Below are positions 46,345-56,600 of a stretch of 64,000 nucleotides of DNA, piece by piece. Below the pieces are notes generated by a model that saw nothing but the letters and a program-made list of their open reading frames with translations, made no database searches and had not been told where the DNA came from. Both the position numbers and the translations under genes were made by a program. This DNA comes from Cryptomeria japonica (Eukaryota > Streptophyta > Pinopsida > Cupressales > Cupressaceae): contig NC_081411.1 of NCBI RefSeq assembly GCF_030272615.1, positions 182,734,977 through 182,798,976 of the forward strand, written 5' to 3'. Position 1 is the stretch's first letter; each line of letters begins with the position of its first letter.

Positions 46345-46745
46345 TCCCTTTTAAAAGTCGTGATGCATATTTTATATAGCATTTTAATTCATGCATCATA
46401 GTTATAAAATCTAATCTAGTAATTTTGTTTCAGGTCTACTACAAGTAGAAGGCATCAATGAAAACCAAGTTATGTGTGCATACTTTATGTTTAATTTTGA
46501 ATAATTACAAGTAAGTTAAAGTTTTGTACCCTTAAGAAAAATCCCTTTGAAGAGTCGTGATGTATGCTTTATGTTGTATTTTAAATTCAATGCATCCTCA
46601 TTATAAACACTAACCATATGTTTTTTTTTCCAGGTCTCTCAGAGTAGACTTGGCCTCAATGACTACTATTGTTTGTGCATACTTTATGTTGTATTTTGAG
46701 AGATATAGATCATTATTATTATACTTTAAATAGACTGTTTATTTT
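46345..46745. repeat. About 197-bp tandem duplication downstream of the M gene
   Basis: Copy 1 starts near 46345 and copy 2 near 46542. Each holds CCCTTTxAAxAGTCGTGATG, then a TTTCAGG or TTCCAGGTCT acceptor-like site, then TGTGCATACTTTATG. Divergence is moderate. Confidence 0.7.
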
Positions 46746-47890
46746 ATTTTAGACAGGTCTTATTGATTACACTTTGTGTAATATACATAAATGAGAGACT
46801 ATTGGTCAAATTTATGAATGAGATAATTATGTTTTAATCAAATAGTGATAATATGTTATATACTCTAAAATAATAGGCATGACAATAAAGGATTGTAAAT
46901 GGCATGCTCTTGTTGAAAAAAAATAAAATAATGATGATAAGTCATTGATGAAAAATAATAAATAACATGTTTTTAGTAACTAGATATAAGAGTAAGAGAT
47001 CATATAGACCTAATTATCAATGTACCTAGATATAACTATATATAAATGAAAGGATATACAAAAATGATCTAAAGTGATAAATTGCCCAATGTATGGAAAT
47101 AAGATAATACTTTAAGAAGATAGATTAACCAATATACAAACATAAGATAGTGCTTTAATAAGATAAAAAAAATAGTATATGAACATATGTGAAGGAAATG
47201 GTCTTGAAGATGATAAGATAGAACAAAGATTAAAGTATAAGACATAAATCATTATGGGAAATAGTAGTTATTAATAAATATTAGATAATGTAAAAATAGG
47301 AGATAAAACATATGAATTAAAAGTACGAATCATGAAAGGAAAACAAGTGAGAAAATATTAAACATGCCCTAGAAGTGGGGTAATAGAATATGAAGTAAAC
47401 ATAAAAGATTAAATTAAACATATATGTTCTCAAAGTGGCAGATAAGACATAAAGGAGATAAATAGCTGCCAAAAGATAAAGTGGATGTGAAAAGTGAACA
47501 ATACGAAAGATAAATTATGAATGAGCATTCACTTTGTTGGTGCATAATTATTTTCTTGTATTTAGCTAACTATTGTATTGCATGATACATGATATGGATG
47601 ATGACAAGGATGGTTGAGAATAAAGAGAATTTGAATGGATTATGGTATACTCCTAAGTGTAGGGTACTTTTAAAAAATACATTATACATGATACAATAAT
47701 TTGGTGTTCATCATGGTACTTGTCCAAGGTGTCATAAGAATGGTTTTCACCCATGATTAAAAATATTATGTTTACTTTTCTCTCTTTATTAATTTTTATG
47801 CAAGACCAAATCCTTTAGGTGTGGATATGTTAAATGATACACAAGATATTTATAAGTTTTTAAAAATCCTAGCCAAAAAATATAGGACAC
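46746..47890. other. M interior, AT-rich, no gene
   Basis: A/T-rich sequence with ATAAGATA-like phrases. No open frame of interest. Confidence 0.5.
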
Positions 47891-48610
47891 CAACTATGGA
47901 CCTATTATGCAATGTCATGGCATAATAGGACTTAGTATGTCGCCATGCATAATAGGTCCTATTATGCAATGACATGATATAATAGGTCCTATTATGCCAT
48001 GAAATGACATAATAGGTCCATAATTAGTCCTATCATACTAAGTAAACATGTCAAATTAGTACTTCAATGTTGGAGATGAATTAGATGATGAAGTTGGCAA
48101 TTCGAGAAAATCATGTCATGTCATGGCTTAATAGGTTCTATTATGGACCTATTATGCCATGATGGTATAATAGGTGGACTATTATGCAATGTCATGGCAT
48201 AATAGGACCTATTATGCCATGATGGCATAATAGGTCCTATTATGCCATGACATGATTTAATAGGACCAACTATGGACCTATTAAGCAATGTCATGGCATA
48301 ATAGGTCCATAATTGGTCCTATCATACTAAGTAAACATGTCAAATTAGAATAATTTTAGTGTCGGAGATGAATTAGATGATGAAGTTGGCAATTCGAGAA
48401 ATTGATGTCATGTTGTGGCTTAATAGGTCCTATTATGGACCTGTTATGCCATGACATGATATAATAGGACCAACTATGGACCTATTATGTCATGGAATAA
48501 TGTGTCCTATTATGCCATGACATGGCATAATGTGTCCATTATTGGTCCATCTATACCATGACATGACATAAGAGGACCATAATAGGACCTTTATGCCATG
48601 GCATTGCATA
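47891..48610. repeat. Palindromic tandem array (CATAATAGGTCCTATTATG family)
   Basis: Dozens of copies of TATTATGCCATGACATG, GGCATAATAGGTCC and their complements alternate, so almost every segment can pair with its neighbour. A higher-order unit repeats with a 289-bp offset: AGTAAACATGTCAAATTAG...GGAGATGAATTAGATGATG occurs at about 48040-48110 and 48329-48400. Confidence 0.9.
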
Positions 48611-48839
48611 AACCTAAGCCTAAACTTTGATATGTAAAATTTGAAGAGTAATGTTAATTACTTTTAATGTTATGCTAATAGTGGTAAATTTTTTATTGCA
48701 TAATAAGGATTAAGAACAATTTTGGTACATATGTTCAATTTAAGGAATTGGAATGGTGGTTTGCTAGAAGTGGTTAAATTTTTTTGTTTATCGGTTGAAA
48801 GGCCCAATACCTAAAAAAATTATTCCTAGAAACATTTAA

Positions 48840-49080
48840 TGGTCCTATTTTTCCATTTCATTTAGTTTGGTTTGGTTTTGTTTGTATTTGGTTTTGATTT
48901 CTATTTAGTTTTGGTTTTGTTTTGGTTTTCGGTTTGATTTTGTTCTGATTTGGTTTTGGTTTTTGTTTTGATTTTTTTTCAATTTTCTTTTGGTTTTCAT
49001 TTTGATTTACATTTAGTTTCAGTTTTATTTTTATTTGGTTTTCATTTTGATGTTTTTGAGATATCTTGTATCTTGTAAAT
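48840..49080. repeat. GTTTT/GGTTTT-rich simple-sequence tract
   Basis: Irregular units TTTTGGTTTTG, TTTGATTT and TTTAGTTT dominate about 240 bp. Confidence 0.8.
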
Positions 49081-49662
49081 TTGATATTTTATTTTGTTAA
49101 CTATCTAGGTTTGGTTTTGATTTGTAAATTTGTTGATTAGAGTTTAGGGTTAACTATTGAAGAATTGTTCAGATCAAAATTAAGAATTAACAAATGTAAA
49201 AAAGATTATTTATAGGCTACTTTAAAAAAAAAATAATCCCAAAAAAATCTAAATAATACACAAAAAAAAAGGAAAAATATACAAGAAAATTACAAAATGT
49301 GAAAATAGATGATTGAATGTGTACTTGAGATAGTGGCGGAGGCTTGAAATGGAATCCATAGCACGAGGGACCATTTTCGATCTCCTGTTCTCACTTCAAT
49401 TCTAGGGTAAAAATGAAAAAAATTGCCCCCAAAAAAGGGTAAAATACGATTTAGAAACGAAGGCCCGTTTTCTAAAAATGGGCCCCCATTTTGTTTAAAA
49501 GTGGCCCCCCGTTTTAGAACAAAATGGGGGCTCGTTTATTTTCACTTCAAGCCCCCATTACCTTTCGGGTCAGGTGCCCAAAGCATAAATAGGCCCCCAT
49601 TTTTAAGAGCACGTTTTCCAAGACAGACTTCTGTAAATTTGTGACTCGTTACCTTGCACTTT
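49081..49662. other. M right subterminal region
   Basis: AT-rich, with an A-rich stretch at 49225-49275 and GGGCCC/GGCCCC clusters at 49455-49600. It ends CTTGCACTTT. Confidence 0.6.
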
Positions 49663-50174
49663 CCCCTAATAGAGCATACTTCAAAAGAGTACAATTTTTT
49701 GTGGGTACCAACTCCCACCATGGTTTTTCCCTATTTGGGTTTCCACATCAAAAATTATGGTGTTCATGTCTGGAATTCTTTTCATGTGATGTTCTTGATT
49801 ATGTTTCATTCCATGCACTATTTCTAAGTACACCGGTTATGATATTTTATCAAAGTTTTATCAAAGGTTATCGATATTGATAAGAGTTGGTAGAGAAAGG
49901 CATTTGATCTGATAGATGAGGTTAATGAGTTGGTAAATGGTCAAATTTATATGATTTCTTAAGTGGTGAAATAATTGATAGATGTGGTAAATGATTTGAT
50001 CCATATGTTAGTAAACTTGATAAAGAGGTTGTTAGATCTGATAAAAAAAGTTGAGATATTTGGTAAATGATTTCAGATCTGATACAAGTTTTATTTGAAT
50101 TTTAAAGTTCTAATTGTTGTTAATACTGATTCACCCCCCATCTCCATATTAATCTTATCATCATAGAATTAATA
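49663..50174 (+). repeat. K 3' LTR, second part
   Basis: Resumes with CCCCTAATAGAGCATACTTC, matching 22540 onward, and ends AGAATTAATA. It includes about 100 bp (49795-49880) missing from the 5' LTR. Confidence 0.88.
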
Positions 50175-50179
50175 GTTAC
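50175..50179. repeat. K target-site duplication, right copy (GTTAC)
   Basis: Identical to 21394-21398. Confidence 0.85.
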
Positions 50180-51062
50180 GGTGATTTTTATAAAGGGTGG
50201 TTCACTGCGTAGCTACAACCACCTAAAAATAAGGGCTCACTACTTGGAAGAAGAAGAAGAAAAAATAAAGAATCCACCACTAAAGCACAACTACTACAAC
50301 ACTGCAATGTTGGAAGAAACCTTTTTCTCACTGCCTCTAGTACCAAAGAACAATAGCACACAATCTCACTACTGAACTCCAACTTCACAACCTTGCACAC
50401 ATCCATAGAAAATAGATCTTCCTTTTCAATCCATTTACTCTTTGCATATTTTTTATCATAATCATCTTTAATTTATACTGATCTCTTGAATTAAGAATCT
50501 CTCCAAAGGAGCCAAAAAATAATTTATCAAAACACAATTTGAAATAGGTCTACACTAAAAATTCCCATGATGGGAAAGGAATGATAAGTGGACTACACCA
50601 CTATGCATAAAATCGATCAAAATAATGTGTTATCCTTACGCCATTAATGTTGGAGCAAAAAAAAAATTATTCAAGGTCAACCAAACCCAGAATGAACGTA
50701 TCAACAACCATGACTCTGGAGCTCATCACCACATTCCAAATCAGAATATTAAAGTTAAAGACATGAATAACTTAAAATTGAAATCTCGTTAACAAAGCGA
50801 AAAATGTGAAGAAATACAGATCTCTGCAAACTCTACCAAAAAACATGACCAACACTAAATAAACTTCTAGAGCATATCTTCCAAACCACCAAAACACAAG
50901 AATAGCATATCAAGACAATATCCAATGGCATACCATTGCATCCTGAACAAATCTATAATATATCAAGAATGCAGAGAAAAAACGAAATACTGAAACACAA
51001 AATCAATACGTTGACATTAATGAAAACAATACTGATATACCATAAACTTCACACTTTCAACA
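50180..51062 (-). repeat. C1 3' LTR, right part
   Basis: Continues the LTR begun at 21154 and ends TTTCAACA next to the polypurine tract (51063-51075, CAAAGGGGGAGAT on minus). No coding content. Confidence 0.75.
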
Positions 51063-51075
51063 ATCTCCCCCTTTG

Positions 51076-51840
51076 TCATTGATAGCAACATTCATCAACA
51101 ACAAACTCAAATATCATCTTTCAAATATCTCCCCTTTAGAAAGACCACTATATTTCTTCCCCTTCTATATCAAAGACAAAGGTAAGCAATAGTTCAACTT
51201 AGAATCCACGTAGCTCCCCCTAAGAGTCTGATGCCTCAAAACATTAGTCCAAACTAAAACATGCTTGAAGTTCCCTAGACTAAGGCACTACCAAATGCAA
51301 TATTTCAAACTAGGAAGGGATAATACCCCCAACTTCTACTAAAGATAATCAAAATTATCTTGGCACAAATCCTTCATAAATATATTTGCAACTTTCTCTT
51401 TTTTATGAACATGTATTATAGTCTTACTTCATTGTCCAACACTTTCTTGCTTAAGAAATGACATTGAATAGAGATATGTCTTATTCCAAAATATAGTATT
51501 AGATTCTTAGAGATATTTATTACACTTTTATTATCACACATTATTGGGATCTCTTCATCAAACATCACACCAATATCCTTCAATGTCAATTTCATCCAAA
51601 GTATCTAAGTGCAACATGATGTGGCTGCAATGTACTCATTTGATAAAGACATAGAATCTTGCTTTTCACTTAACCATGCAAATAACCACGAGACAAGGAA
51701 AAATGCTGAACCATTGGTTCTGTTTTTGTCATCAACGCTTCCTATGCAATCTATATTAGTATAAACTTATAGAGTAAAATGTGATCCTTTGGGATACCAC
51801 AGTCCAAAATCTTTTGTTACCTTTCAAATATCTAAAAAAT
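51076..51840 (-). other. C1 3' untranslated region and RNase H remnant
   Basis: 51076-51340 is non-coding. From about 51360 the minus strand carries weak copia RNase H similarity, too broken to delimit. Confidence 0.5.
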
Positions 51841-52384
51841 TCTCGTTACTGCAACAACATGCATGACTCTTTTGGATATTTTTGATATCTAGATACAAGG
51901 AAAACAATATACATGATATCTAGGTTGGTAGCAATCAGGTACAACAACCCTCCAATCATTGATTTAAACTTTCTTGCATTGATCTTAGCAGATTTATCAT
52001 CATTAGTCAACTTGCATCCGATTTCCATAGGAGAACATACCAATTTAAAATTATCTTATCCAACCTTTTTCAACAATTATCTAACATACTTTGAATAAGA
52101 GATAAAAATACCTTTTCTATCCTAGTTTATTTGCAATCCAAAAGAGAAATTCAACTCACCAATCATAGACATTTCAAATTCCTTCTGCATCTCACCAGCA
52201 AAATTCTTGCACATGTCATCATTTCCTACAAATATTATGTCATCCACATACAACAATAATTAAAATGTTTTTTTATTCAATTTTGAAGTAAAAATTGCTA
52301 TCAACAGACCCCCTTTTTAAACCTTGATTCAGTAAATACTTGTCCAGTCTACAATACCAAGCTCTAGGTGCTTGCTTCAACCCA
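51841..52384 (-). pseudogene. C1 RT, C-terminal part
   Basis: The minus frame 52043-51846 reads CSPMEIGCKLTNDDKSAKIN and FKSMIGGLLYLIATNLDIMY. To the right are YVDD (52239-52250, catalytic Asp residues intact), IIFVGNDDMCKNFAGEM, and QAPRAWYCRLDKYLLNQGL near 52320-52375. Stops and frameshifts are present. The coding sequence is cut at 52384 by the solo LTR and continues at 53470. Confidence 0.85.
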
Positions 52385-53469
52385 TGTTGGTATTATGGAT
52401 GTGTTGCATTGGTTTTGTCATTGATGTCAACACCTATCAACACTTGTGAACACTTATCAGCACTGGAGATCTTTGGTTATGTTCACCGACATGTTCAGCC
52501 ACTTATGCACAGTCACTCGTATTTTGCTCATCGACAGGTTATATTATTCACCAACACTAAGGATGATCTGTTATCATCTGGAGATTACTTAGTTATGTCA
52601 AATACATTGTTTGGAAACTTGGTTTTGGTTATTTCGTTATTGGCCTAATCAAGTTTTCATATTTGTTGTTACTCGCAAATAAGTCTAGGTTATGGACCGA
52701 CAAGCGTTATCTATTCCAGATCAGCATGACACAATATGGAGATGATCTATTGATTGGTTATTATTGTAAATGCATTGAGATGACATGATGCATCACATAT
52801 TGATTCATTTATAATTAATTTAATTGTAATATTCTTAGTGAGCGTACCTACACATTTGGTCTTAGGTTTTGGTATATATTTAAGATCTCATTTGTGAGAT
52901 TAATATACTAGTAGAAGGTGTAAAAAGGATTGTAATAAGGTATATGTGAATATATGCAAAGCTATATACGCAAACATCATTTGAAGATTCAAGGAAGGTA
53001 TGAAGAAGACAATCAAAGATTAACCAGTACTAAATCCAACATATGAAGATGCTATTTTAAGTAGTATATTATCATTGGATTTAACCATCCAATTGTAGTC
53101 AGGGTGACTCTCATTTTGTGATTGAGTAGTGAGCTCTAGGCAGTTGGCCTTTTTGCATGTTCAGACCCCATTTGTACACACATACCATCTACATTAGTAT
53201 CATCTGATTGTGGGTAAGGTTTCCCACCTTGGTTTTTCCCCTTACAAGGTTTTCACATACAAATATTTTGTGTTATGTGTTGTGGATGTTATTTGTCTTT
53301 GTGTTTCATGCATTAAACTTTACCGGTATTGTTATTGACTGTTAAACTATCAACCAGCATTAAGTTTGGTTTATCGGTATTATGTATCAAGTTTGATTAA
53401 GTTATATTTTGGTTGAAATTAATAGACAACTGATTCACCCCCCCTCTCAGTTAGCTTCAGGTCCTAACA
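52385..53469 (+). repeat. Solo copia LTR inside C1 RT
   Basis: Starts TGTTGGTATTATGG and ends GTCCTAACA; 1085 bp. Directly flanked by ACCCA on both sides (52380-52384 and 53470-53474), a perfect 5-bp duplication. There is no internal region, so an element was reduced to one LTR by recombination between its LTRs. The TGATTCACCCCCCCTCTCAG block lies about 30 bp before its end, fixing plus orientation. Confidence 0.92.
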
Positions 53470-53474
53470 ACCCA

Positions 53475-54163
53475 TACATTGCTTTCTTCAATCTGCAAAC
53501 AATATGTGGATCATCTAACAAATTAATTCCTTCTGGTTATTCAATGTAAACTTCTTCTTTTCATTCTTCATGCAGAAATGTTGACTTCACATCCATCTAA
53601 TAAACTTTGAAATCTTTGCATGTTGAAAAAGAAAAAAATCATCCTAATAGCTTCCAATCAGGCAACAGAAGCATAGTCTCTTCAAAATCAATTCCTTCAA
53701 CTTGAGTATAACCTTTGCATACTAATCTAGCCTAACTTCTTACAACATGACCATCTTCATCTAGCTTATTCATAAACACCCACTTTGTTCCAATAACATT
53801 CTTATTGGTCACTCTAGGGACTAATTCCCAAGTTTGATCTAACTCTTCCTTCATAGTATTTATCAAATTTTGATCATTACATGCTTCTTCAACTATCTTA
53901 GGTTCAATTTCAAAAAGTAAACACAATAGGACTTGTTCTTTAGCAACTTTACTTCTTGTAATCACACCTTTGCTTTTATCCCCTATTATTTTATTTTCAG
54001 AGTGATTCTTCTTAACATACCTTAGGGTTTTAGATATAAATGCTAGAGAAACCTTGGTTTCTTTACTCTTATCTTCTTCTCTATTATTCTCTTCTTGGTA
54101 TCCTACGAAGTCATTAGATTCATATCCTGCTTGTATACTTGATTCTTTAGAGATTTTCATCAA
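53475..54163 (-). pseudogene. C1 RT, N-terminal part and linker
   Basis: 54163-53732 is one 143-codon frame: a linker (ENKIIGDKSKGVITRSKVAK), then EEACNDQNLINTMKEELD, TWELVPR and GTKWVFMNKLDEDG. It continues brokenly to 53475 with EEVYIE and DDPHIVCRLKKAMYGL, which joins QAPRAWY across the solo LTR. Confidence 0.85.
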
Positions 54164-54780
54164 CCTTCATATTTGCACTTTCAACAATTTTATTCAGTCT
54201 TTTGTTATAACATTTGTAAACCTTTATTTTTGTATAATATCTAAGGAATATGCCTTCATTTTCTCTATTGTCAAACTTTCAAATATTTCCTTCATCTCCC
54301 TAGATATTGCATTTATTTCAAAAAACTTTGAAATACCCTGTTAAGGGAATCCTTCCATGTCATAACTAAAATGGTGTCTTCCCATACTTCATTATAAATA
54401 TATCTCTATTAAGAATATATACTGTAGTATATATTGCTTCTCTTTACTACACTTTTGGTAGGTTTGCTTCTTTGATCATAGTTCTTGTCATTTCTTGAAT
54501 AGTCTTGTTCATTCTTTCAACAAGCCCATTCTGTTGAGGTATTGTAGGGACAAATAGATGTCGCCTAATCCCATATTTCTCATAAAAAGTATCAAATTTG
54601 TCAGAAACAAACTCTTCTCCTTTGTCTGATCTTAAGCATTTGATTCTTCTTTCAACTTTATTTTCAACTCTAGCTTTGAATAGCTTAAATTTTTCTAATG
54701 CCTCTGATTTTTTCTCTTAGAAATGCAACCCAAGTCAATCTATAATGATAATGAATTAACAACATGAGATACCTCTCACC
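54164..54780 (-). pseudogene. C1 integrase fragment
   Basis: The minus strand from 54780 reads RYLMLLIHYHYRLTWVAFLR, then KCLRSDKGEEFVSDKF, YGIRRHLFVPTIPQQNGLVE and RMNKTIQEMTRTMI. This is the copia integrase core, with the Asp of SDKGEE and the Glu of GLVER retained. Stops are few. The frame is cut at 54781 by the C2 LTR, so C1 gag and the N-terminal integrase are beyond the insertion and off-window. Confidence 0.8.
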
Positions 54781-56089
54781 TGTTGGCAACAACAATGAAG
54801 GAAAACTAAGAGGGGCGGGGGGTGAATCAATTTTCACCAGATCAACAAACTTAACCATAAATACAAATATAATAAACTACAACAATAACAAAGATAAGAA
54901 GATAAACAACACAACACACAACACCAATATTTGACATGGAAAAATTTATTAAGGGAAAAAGCACGATGGGAACCTACCCACAATAAGATGATACTCTGCA
55001 GTAGTATATGAAATTATTACAATGGGGAATGCACCAATATTTAGGCACACTGTCTAGAGCTTAGTGCTCAAAAGATAATGACCCAGAAGGCTACAACCCT
55101 AAGGGAAGGTTCACTACCTTATAAGGAAGTCTCACTGACTTACAAAATAATTAGACTATAATCTTGAAGGAATGAACTAAAAGAATAGCATCTTTAAATG
55201 CCTCATGACAGTTTCAGTTAAACACAATGTCTTCTTTGCAACACTAATATCGACTTAATCACAATATTGAAGGATGAATCACTTGTTCAAAGATACACCA
55301 GTCTCTAATGATGTACACTACCTTGACACCTAAATTACGTGATATTATCACCTATTTATACAAATCATCAATCTTGACAACAAGGTCAACTAAACCCTCA
55401 ACTCACAATTACAAAATTATATTAGACGATACAAAGATCCATCACCAAATAAATATAATGATATAGATGATACAACATGGACCTAAACCAAATTCTCAAA
55501 TTTTCAATTCCACAGAAAATAATTCCAAGATCAACTGCAACATGCTACATCACTAGGAAAACTGCATAACACGAAGACCATCACCGGTTCACCAAAATCA
55601 CCAAGAAATCACACAACGATCAATGTAGATCATAAAAAAAAATATTTCATTCTTAGGAAACACCATCAAGCATGTTATAATCATCAGCAACAGCTGCACC
55701 AACACCACTTATCAAATCTTCATTGATCAACATCTCAACCTTAAGAACACTCAAACAACAACAACTGTTACAAAGTAAAGATAACTTGTGGAGCACCAAA
55801 TCACAAACCATCTGAAATAAAGATACACAAGATCATCCCAAACAATATACCAAAAGCTGATCTCAAGATCTTATCACAGCAGAATATACCAAAGGAAATA
55901 CTAAACTCTACAAAGCTCTGATCAGATAAACAAACTACAAAACTAGATCATCTGATGTGATCAATTAAGCTTTTTGGATGATACTATAAATAATCCATAA
56001 ACCAAACCATGATCCTAATAAACCAATCTGCAATCACCAGAATAGGAATATGTTGAGACCAATGACAACAACATATCCTAACAGCAACA
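54781..56089 (-). repeat. C2 3' LTR (copia, minus)
   Basis: Starts TGTTGGCAACAACAATG and ends about CAGCAACA, with a polypurine tract (CCAAAGGGGGAGATC on minus, about 56099-56113) to the right. It contains GGGGGGTGAATCAATTTTC near 54819 and AAGGGAAAAAGCACGATGGG near 54951. The right border is uncertain by some ten bases. Its body would lie to the right. Confidence 0.7.
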
Positions 56090-56139
56090 ATGTCCAATGA
56101 TCTCCCCCTTTGGCATTTATGTTAACATACACTAGTACA

Positions 56140-56600
56140 AAAATAACAATAGATGACTAAAAAAACTACCAAAAAATGTAGATAAATGACTAAATTTGAT
56201 CACATGATCACTGATAGTTTATTGCCAATCATAAATAGTTTTGGTCACATGACCATTGGCTATTTTGATTGATCAATTTGGTCATCGATTTGGTCATTCA
56301 TTTAGTCATTGATTTAGTCACTAATTTAGTCATTAATTTAATCATTGATTGTTGTTAACTGAACATTTATTTAGTCATTATAGTCACTAATTTATTCATA
56401 TATTTAGTCACTAATTTAGTCATATATCTAATCACTAATTTAGTCATTTATTGTTGTTATCTTGTCATTTATTTAGCCACGATAGTCACTAATTTAGTCA
56501 TATATTTAGTCACTAATTTAGTCATATTTAATCATTAATTTAGTCATTGATTGTTGTTATCTAGTCATTGTAATAATCAATTATTGTCAATTGGTAGTAT
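56140..56600. repeat. Subterminal ATTTAGTCACTAATTTAGTC repeat cluster
   Basis: About twenty-five copies of a TTTAGTCAYT core, spaced 10-25 bp, mostly on plus with several complements (GACTAAAT) near 56150-56195. Confidence 0.85.

Larger units (their letters stand above)
42141..49662 (+). mobile_element. M: 7.5-kb DNA transposon of unassigned family
   Basis: It splits the K 3' LTR cleanly: LTR similarity stops at 42140 and resumes at 49663. The ends have a short imperfect inverted repeat, AGTGCAAGAAGCTGAGTC at left and, complemented at right, AGTGCAAGGTAACGAGTC. Both subterminal regions carry clusters of GGGCCC or GGCCCC in AT-rich sequence (42990-43110, 49455-49600). A transposase-like gene lies at 43206-46311. 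The 8-bp candidate duplication and YARNG-like left end (TAGTG) would fit hAT, but the transposase does not look like a hAT protein to me, so I leave the superfamily open. Confidence 0.7.
21399..50174 (+). mobile_element. K: copia element inflated to 28.8 kb by three nested insertions
   Basis: Order on +: 5' LTR 21399-22973; primer-binding site 22976; gag-pol 23051-26036; D1 insertion; pol 32813-33960; D2 insertion (34158-40712); 3' untranslated region and polypurine tract to 40952; 3' LTR 40953-42140; M insertion; 3' LTR remainder 49663-50174. The LTRs are homologous throughout. Removing the three insertions leaves about 7.9 kb. The outer 5-bp duplication is perfect. Coding is broken by stops and frameshifts, so K is inactive. 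K lies inside the 3' LTR of C1. Confidence 0.88.

Noticed and set aside
47891-48610. CRISPR-like alternation of repeats and spacers
   Set aside because: Units are palindromic and variable, with no regular spacers, in eukaryotic repeat DNA with no cas genes.
42141-49662. Assigning M to the hAT superfamily
   Set aside because: The 8-bp candidate duplication and TAGTG end fit, but the duplication is only 6 of 8, the best-fitting boundary does not put TAGTG at the very end, and the protein lacks recognisable hAT features.
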